Below are positions 28,897-32,595 of a DNA stretch of 32,595 bases, piece by piece. Position numbers and translations under genes: made by a program. Under the pieces are notes generated by a model, which saw only the letters and a list, made by a program, of their open reading frames with translations, was not told the origin of the DNA and searched no databases. Each line of letters begins with the position of its first letter. Within the stretch, counting starts at the first letter, position 1. The DNA comes from an uncultured Pelagibacteraceae bacterium. Lineage in GTDB: Bacteria; Pseudomonadota; Alphaproteobacteria; Pelagibacterales; AG-422-B15. Location: the NCBI GenBank assembly GCA_902526005.1, contig CABZIW010000004.1:1-32595 (forward strand), in the 5' to 3' direction.

Positions 28897-29507
28897 TGAA
28901 ATATAAAATCTTCGGTAAATCAGAATGGGGTTCTGATATAATTGAGTTCCTTTGCCATGAAATATCAATTGAATATGAGTTTGTTGAGATTGGCGATAAT
29001 TTTAAAAGTGACAAAACCATACTTAATGTTAATCCTCTTGGAAGAGTGCCAATGGTTGAGACGCCAAATGGCGAATATTTAATAGAAAGTATGGCGATTG
29101 TTTATCACTTTATTGAAAGAGAGAGCCAATTGATTCCTGACACTAAAAATGGAATAACCGACTTCCATCAAATTATGGCATTTATGTCATCGTCAATTTA
29201 TCCTGCAATCCTTCTTTATTTTCATCCTGATCATTACGTTTCTACTGAAAATACTGAAGACTTAGTGAATAGATCTAAATCAATCTTGGAAACTTATTTA
29301 AACTATTTAGAAAATAAAATAGGTGAATATATTGTTGGCAATTCACTGTCAGCTGCAGATTTTTATTTATTCACATTGCTTTTCTGGTTGGAGGAGGATC
29401 ATTTTCTTGAAAATTATCCAAAAATACAAAATTTCTACAATAAAATGCTACAGAATCAGACAATAATGAAAGTAAGGAAAATACAAAATGAGAGAAAGAC
29501 AGTTTAA
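28896..29507 (+). CDS. Glutathione S-transferase-like protein
   Basis: A 203-residue protein with a thioredoxin-fold N-terminal half and a helical C-terminal half. NPLGRVPMVETPNGEYLIES (46-65) holds the cis-proline (P52) and the Glu-Ser pair (E64-S65) that bind glutathione. The SAADFY motif (152-157) is the helix N-capping box of the GST C-terminal domain. The usual catalytic Ser/Tyr/Cys near residue 10 is not obvious: the segment reads FGKSEWGSDIIEFL, so S9 or S13 would be the candidates. Start is GTG (28896-28898), overlapping the previous stop (TAGTG). The end overlaps the next gene by 20 nt. Its class and substrate are not clear. Confidence 0.8.
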   Translation: MKYKIFGKSEWGSDIIEFLCHEISIEYEFVEIGDNFKSDKTILNVNPLGRVPMVETPNGEYLIESMAIVYHFIERESQLIPDTKNGITDFHQIMAFMSSSIYPAILLYFHPDHYVSTENTEDLVNRSKSILETYLNYLENKIGEYIVGNSLSAADFYLFTLLFWLEEDHFLENYPKIQNFYNKMLQNQTIMKVRKIQNERKTV

Positions 29508-30075
29508 AAAATTTTTTATTGTTTACGGCCATTACGATGATAATTCATTTAATGCAGCCATAAGAGATACCTTTATAGAAAGTGCAAAAAAAGCTGGTCA
29601 TACAGTTGATATGGTCGATTTATATAAAGAGAAATTTGATCCTGTATTTGCTGGAGGTAATCCTGGACCAGATGTTCTAGATCACCGAAGGAGGATTGAA
29701 CAGAGTGATACAATTGTATTAATTGCTCCTATTTGGAATTTTAGAATGCCTGCAATTCTGGAAGGCTGGATAGACAAAGTTTTAGCTCCTCCATGGGCAT
29801 TTACTTTTAAACAACTGGTAGGCAACTATGGCTACCCTCAAGGTAATTTAGGCAATAAAAAAGCGATAATATTTTGCACATACGGCTCTCCTCGTTTAGC
29901 AATAACTACTTTTTTTCTCAATTTACCAATAAGACGCTTGAAAAGAGGTGTTTTTCACATATGTGGTATTAAGAGCATACTTTATAAAAGGTATTTTGCT
30001 GTACCGTTTGTCGCTGACAAGGTTAGAAAAAAATTTTTAAAGGATGTTAAAGATACTGCTACTTTATTTCAATAA
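29488..30075 (+). CDS. Flavodoxin-fold NAD(P)H:quinone oxidoreductase-like protein
   Basis: A 195-residue member of the flavodoxin-2 / NQO family (FMN or FAD quinone reductases, MdaB/KefF type). The N-terminal IVYGHYDDNSFNAAIRDTF corresponds to the usual HP-x-x-SFN phosphate-binding loop, and IAPIWNFRMPAILEGWIDKV (79-98) is the conserved flavin-contacting motif. FCTYGSP around 132 supplies the third flavin loop. The cytosolic enzyme would reduce quinones or similar acceptors with NAD(P)H. The ATG has AAGGA 9 nt upstream and lies 20 nt inside the GST gene, so the two are coupled. Confidence 0.82.
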   Translation: MRERQFKKFFIVYGHYDDNSFNAAIRDTFIESAKKAGHTVDMVDLYKEKFDPVFAGGNPGPDVLDHRRRIEQSDTIVLIAPIWNFRMPAILEGWIDKVLAPPWAFTFKQLVGNYGYPQGNLGNKKAIIFCTYGSPRLAITTFFLNLPIRRLKRGVFHICGIKSILYKRYFAVPFVADKVRKKFLKDVKDTATLFQ

Positions 30076-30082
30076 TGACTAA

Positions 30083-30391
30083 GTGAAGAAAATAATAGAG
30101 ATATTTAAGGGTCTTTGGTCACCTATAATGGACTCAAATGTAAATCCATTAAAAAATATAACCAACCTTAAAATTCGTCACATGATAATGCAAATTCTTG
30201 CTTTTATGTGGAGCGGTGTATTTTCAATTTATATCGTTGATAGTATTTTTGTGTTTGGTTTCACTGCAATTGCTCATGCGCTATTAATTGCCGCAATTTT
30301 CATAACGATGTTTGTATTTGTCACAGCTGAAAAAAAACCCCAAATTTATGATTTAAGATTCTTTAGGGGAAAAGATGGTGAGCACGAATAA
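30083..30391 (+). CDS. Small two-helix membrane protein of unknown function
   Basis: I do not recognise a named family. The 102-residue protein has a short N-terminal amphipathic part, then NPLKNITNLKIRHMIMQILA leading into membrane helix 1 (about 34-53), helix 2 (about 58-81, with GFTAIAHALLIAAIFITMF) and a charged tail ending KDGEHE. Start is taken as GTG (30083-30085), 7 nt after the quinone-reductase stop, without a clear Shine-Dalgarno sequence. An ATG at residue 16 (30128) is the alternative. The RHMIMQ-x-LAFMWS segment with two histidines near the membrane (H33 and H65) could matter for cofactor or quinone contact, but that is speculation. Its place in the cassette suggests it serves the preceding oxidoreductase. 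Confidence 0.72.
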   Translation: MKKIIEIFKGLWSPIMDSNVNPLKNITNLKIRHMIMQILAFMWSGVFSIYIVDSIFVFGFTAIAHALLIAAIFITMFVFVTAEKKPQIYDLRFFRGKDGEHE

Positions 30392-30420
30392 CTTTTCCTA
30401 TAATGAGTATCCAGAATAAA

Positions 30421-31938
30421 TCATTGATTTTTTGATTTTTCTATCAACTTAATGATATTTTCGTGAATCACTGTTGCCGTATCTGGGCCCAAGGACACTA
30501 CCTCGCCATATGTTTCTTCACTTTCTCCATAAATCCAAGGAGCGTCATCATCCCACTCACTTTTTGGGATGATGTAACCGATTGAGTCATTTGCTAAATT
30601 CACCATCAAGTTCAGTTTGTCTGGAAATTGACTTCGTAAATTTGGAACTTCTTGCGGCGTCATAACATAATCAGCTCCTTTAGGGTTTTCAATGCCGCCA
30701 ATAGCAATCTCTGGATAAAGCTCTCCAGGAATTCCAGTAATTGATGCATCTCCTATTTGTATGAATGCCACCTCACTTAGATAACGTATAAATGGTGGCC
30801 TAAGACTGAATTTAGTATCAGCATCAATTATACCAAGCAAAGTGCCAAATGAGAGCATAAAGTTTTCTATACCTAATTCTATTTCTTGTGATTGGATACT
30901 TAGTGATGGCTTAGGAGAAGTCTTAAAATCGCCTGCTTGAAATGCATCTATAACACCGTTTGCGAGGCTATAACCATATGCGCGAGCTTTAGCATGACTT
31001 GGTTTAGTAATCATTTTTTCCAATACAGGATCATAAATTGGATCGGTTGGCCCTGATGTCATCAAGCCTCCTATATTTCCTGTAAGCCATAATGTGGTTC
31101 CGCCAAGACCAGGTTTAATTAACTTGTCATCATAATAAATTCCATGACTGATACCTCTTCTTAAGTAGCCAGCAACATCAGAGGTTATCTCTAAGTTTTT
31201 ATCCCATGCAAGCTCGACATGAATTCCGAAATTGATTAAAGAACCAATAATTGAGCCGTCAGGGCGATTGAATAAAATTGCCCTTATATCATCATCTATA
31301 ACGATAGGTTTTCGTTTATCTTTGATAGGGGTAAGTGGATTTGTCGGAATTAAAGCCAAACTCATTTCTGCAGTCTCTAAGTTGTCAATAGCTATTTTTA
31401 ATGTGCTTATAAAATCTTTTTTAAGCCGCTTCATATAGGCATCGTTGACGCCGCTTTTTAAAAAACTCGGACCCCAAAGACCTTGAGTATCTGGGCCTTC
31501 ATGGTTATGTGTTGCATGCACCATAATGTAATCTAGACCCCACTCAACAGGAACATCCTCACGGACACTGAGTACAAATTTTCGCATTAATCCTATTGTA
31601 TCAGCACTTATGATACCTATTCGTGTCTGGCCATCATCTATTACAACGGCTACGGCCATCAAATCATCTTTAATACCTTGGGCAGCTCGTTTATTTTGAA
31701 AACCTGCCATCCACACTGCATCAAATCGACCATTGCGATTTATATCAGTCCACTTATCAATATCTGCATCAAATTGAGCATCATTATTTATATCTTCCCA
31801 TTCATCAATTAGATTAGGGTTGATCGGCATCTTAGCAAAGCCAACTTTAAATTCACTTGCATGAACTTGAGAAGTCAAAATTATGCCAAACATCATAAGG
31901 GCATATAGAGTATTTTTTATGTAGCGGCAGTAAATCAT
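30421..31938 (-). CDS. Secreted neutral/alkaline ceramidase-like protein, nucleophile apparently missing
   Basis: A 505-residue protein with a Sec signal peptide (hydrophobic core 11-22, likely cut after VHA at 27). It resembles the zinc-dependent neutral ceramidase N-terminal domain: HATHNHEGPD (H144, H146), H240 in NFGIHVEL, E406 in GIPGELYPE and Y455 in NDSIGYIIP fit the zinc site. The nucleophilic-serine motif of Pseudomonas ceramidase (NxGDVSP) aligns with NIGGLMTS (288-295), where the serine position is Met. Near the N terminus are two aspartate-rich loops, DINNDAQFD (49-57) and DINRNGRFD (65-73), like calcium-binding repeats. It is not certain that it cleaves ceramide; another amide or ester target, or a binding role, is possible. 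The gene converges on the plus-strand cassette. Confidence 0.75.
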   Translation of the reverse strand: MIYCRYIKNTLYALMMFGIILTSQVHASEFKVGFAKMPINPNLIDEWEDINNDAQFDADIDKWTDINRNGRFDAVWMAGFQNKRAAQGIKDDLMAVAVVIDDGQTRIGIISADTIGLMRKFVLSVREDVPVEWGLDYIMVHATHNHEGPDTQGLWGPSFLKSGVNDAYMKRLKKDFISTLKIAIDNLETAEMSLALIPTNPLTPIKDKRKPIVIDDDIRAILFNRPDGSIIGSLINFGIHVELAWDKNLEITSDVAGYLRRGISHGIYYDDKLIKPGLGGTTLWLTGNIGGLMTSGPTDPIYDPVLEKMITKPSHAKARAYGYSLANGVIDAFQAGDFKTSPKPSLSIQSQEIELGIENFMLSFGTLLGIIDADTKFSLRPPFIRYLSEVAFIQIGDASITGIPGELYPEIAIGGIENPKGADYVMTPQEVPNLRSQFPDKLNLMVNLANDSIGYIIPKSEWDDDAPWIYGESEETYGEVVSLGPDTATVIHENIIKLIEKSKNQ

Positions 31939-32076
31939 TCGTATCTATCAACTATAACCGTCATTAGTAGATTTTGGTATTTTTAATGAGCTTATAAACT
32001 ATTGTATCCAATAAATATCTTTAAAACTTGTTGCAAAAGCAAAAAGTTAAATCTTATTTGCTTGAGAATAATCATG
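31939..32076. other. Intergenic region between ceramidase-like gene and tRNA-Asp
   Basis: A 138-bp AT-rich space upstream of the ceramidase-like gene and downstream of tRNA-Asp on the minus strand. A weak 7-bp AT-rich inverted repeat (32037-32043 / 32057-32063) could end tRNA transcription. No confident promoter or gene is visible. Confidence 0.4.
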
Positions 32077-32154
32077 TGGCGGGAGTGACGGGACTCGAAC
32101 CCGCGACCTCCTGCGTGACAGGCAGGCGCTCTAACCAGACTGAGCTACACCCCC
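32077..32154 (-). tRNA. tRNA-Asp (anticodon GTC)
   Basis: Folds as a full cloverleaf of 78 nt. The acceptor stem GGGGGTG pairs with CACTCCC with one G-U pair, the discriminator base is G73 as expected for tRNA-Asp, and CCA is encoded. The anticodon stem CCTGC/GCAGG encloses CTGTCAC, giving anticodon GTC. The T arm GCGGG-TTCGAGT-CCCGT region is normal. The D arm is GCTC-AGTCTGGTTA-GAGC. Confidence 0.97.
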
Positions 32155-32187
32155 ACAGTTAAATTTTTTCCATCTCGTGGGAGGAAA

Positions 32188-32263
32188 TGGTGGGCGATGA
32201 GAGGTTCGAACTCCCGACATTCACGGTGTAAACGTGACGCTCTTCCAGCTGAGCTAATCGCCC
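32188..32263 (-). tRNA. tRNA-Val (anticodon TAC)
   Basis: A 76-nt cloverleaf with acceptor GGGCGAT pairing to ATCGCCC, discriminator A73 and encoded CCA. The anticodon stem TCACG/CGTGA encloses TTTACAC, giving anticodon TAC. It lies 33 nt upstream of tRNA-Asp on the same strand, so the two are probably cotranscribed. Confidence 0.97.
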
Positions 32264-32272
32264 GGAAAGACT

Positions 32273-32301
32273 GTTATATATCTATTTTAGTGAATATTCA
32301 C
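32273..32301 (-). promoter_or_regulatory. Candidate promoter for the tRNA-Val/tRNA-Asp unit
   Basis: After the hup terminator the minus strand has GTGAAT (32301-32296) and TATAAC (32278-32273) spaced by 17 nt, ending 9 nt before tRNA-Val. The -35 half sits in a perfect 12-base palindrome (32290-32301). Confidence 0.38.
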
Positions 32302-32311
32302 AGATATTTAT

Positions 32312-32354
32312 AAAAAAAATCCGACCACACTTTGTTTAAGAGTGATCGGATTTT
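32312..32354 (-). terminator. Rho-independent terminator downstream of hup
   Basis: On the minus strand AAAATCCGA (32354-32346) pairs perfectly with TCGGATTTT (32324-32316). The inner stem continues with two mismatches around a short AT loop and is followed by an eight-base T run (32319-32312). It lies 27 nt after the HU stop codon. It also reads as a hairpin on the plus strand but with a poorer U tract. Confidence 0.88.
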
Positions 32355-32380
32355 AAATAATTTAGTCAGCAGTTAAGGAA

Positions 32381-32595
32381 CTACATTCCTCCGCCGCCAG
32401 CATTATTAACAGCTTCTTTCAAACCTTTACCTGCAGTAAACTTAGGTCTAGTTGACTCAGGGATTTGAATAACCTCATTGGTACGTGGATTTCGCCCTTG
32501 AGATGCTTTTCTAATTGATGTTTTGAATGTGCCAAAGCCCACCAATCTTACTTCTCCTCTTGCTTTAAGAACATCAGTAATTTGGTCAAAAACTG
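32381..32595 (-). CDS. hup: DNA-binding protein HU, 5' end missing (cut by window edge)
   Basis: The last 70 complete codons of a nucleoid protein of the HU/IHF family. The visible part contains EVRLVGFGTFKTSIRKASQ, the DNA-binding arm GRNPRTNEVIQIPESTRPKF and AGKGLKEAVN, which together match the HU signature; GRNPRT with a following IP favours HU over IHF. About 20 N-terminal residues are outside the window. The C terminus NNAGGGGM is a short glycine-rich extension beyond the usual end. Position next to tRNA genes and nuo matches the alphaproteobacterial order. Confidence 0.95.
   Translation of the reverse strand, partial: VFDQITDVLKARGEVRLVGFGTFKTSIRKASQGRNPRTNEVIQIPESTRPKFTAGKGLKEAVNNAGGGGM

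Noticed and set aside
30418-30435. Small hairpin AAATC/GATTT with T run between the convergent genes
   Set aside because: Five A/T-rich base pairs with a three-base loop; too weak to call a terminator, and it overlaps the last codons of the ceramidase-like gene.
32037-32063. Possible terminator after tRNA-Asp (7-bp AT-rich stem)
   Set aside because: The stem is AT-rich with a 13-base loop and no proper T run; noted in the intergenic entry only.
1-32595. CRISPR arrays, insertion sequences, integrases, toxin-antitoxin or phage-defence genes
   Set aside because: I saw no regularly spaced repeats, transposase or integrase motifs, or defence-type domains on either strand.

Overview
The window is a stretch of AT-rich chromosome from an alphaproteobacterium with a streamlined genome. 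Four things support this. The gene order hup - tRNA-Val - tRNA-Asp - nuoA-N - birA - coaX - rnj - mce - DUF1467 - proS - lolC - lolD - dnaE is typical of the class. The prolyl-tRNA synthetase is the short form without the editing insertion. RNase J is present in a Gram-negative gene set. Almost all intergenic DNA is missing. A free-living marine lineage (SAR11-, AEGEAN-169- or SAR116-like) would fit, but the genus cannot be fixed from sequence reading alone.

Layout, left to right. Positions 1-2815 (minus strand) hold the translation cluster rpsB-tsf-pyrH-frr; frr is cut by the window edge. A short gap with a probable rpsB promoter and leader follows (2816-2933). From 27639 down to 2934 runs a single minus-strand block of 23 genes: all fourteen respiratory complex I subunits (nuoA to nuoN), then birA, coaX, rnj, mce, a DUF1467 membrane protein, proS, the lipoprotein-release transporter lolC-lolD, and dnaE. 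No gap inside this block exceeds 6 nt, and seven junctions are one-base TAATG stop/start overlaps.

Between nuoA and the tRNA genes lies an accessory segment (about 27640-32076). It holds a plus-strand, tightly packed four-gene cassette: SMP-30/gluconolactonase-like hydrolase, glutathione-transferase-like protein, flavodoxin-fold NAD(P)H:quinone oxidoreductase-like protein, and a small two-helix membrane protein. Facing it is a secreted protein related to neutral ceramidases. This cassette interrupts the usual hup/tRNA/nuo order and is the part most likely to hold undescribed biology. The right end has tRNA-Asp(GTC), tRNA-Val(TAC), a strong rho-independent terminator and the 3' part of an HU gene.

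Working together: most genes are housekeeping (energy conservation by complex I, cofactor supply, translation, replication, lipoprotein sorting, RNA turnover). The accessory cassette looks like a small metabolic or detoxification unit acting on lactone, electrophile or quinone substrates, but its substrate is unknown. The most notable departures from family norms are a long extra region with a degenerate internal repeat near the C terminus of NuoG, and a ceramidase-like protein that appears to keep its zinc site but lack the usual serine nucleophile.
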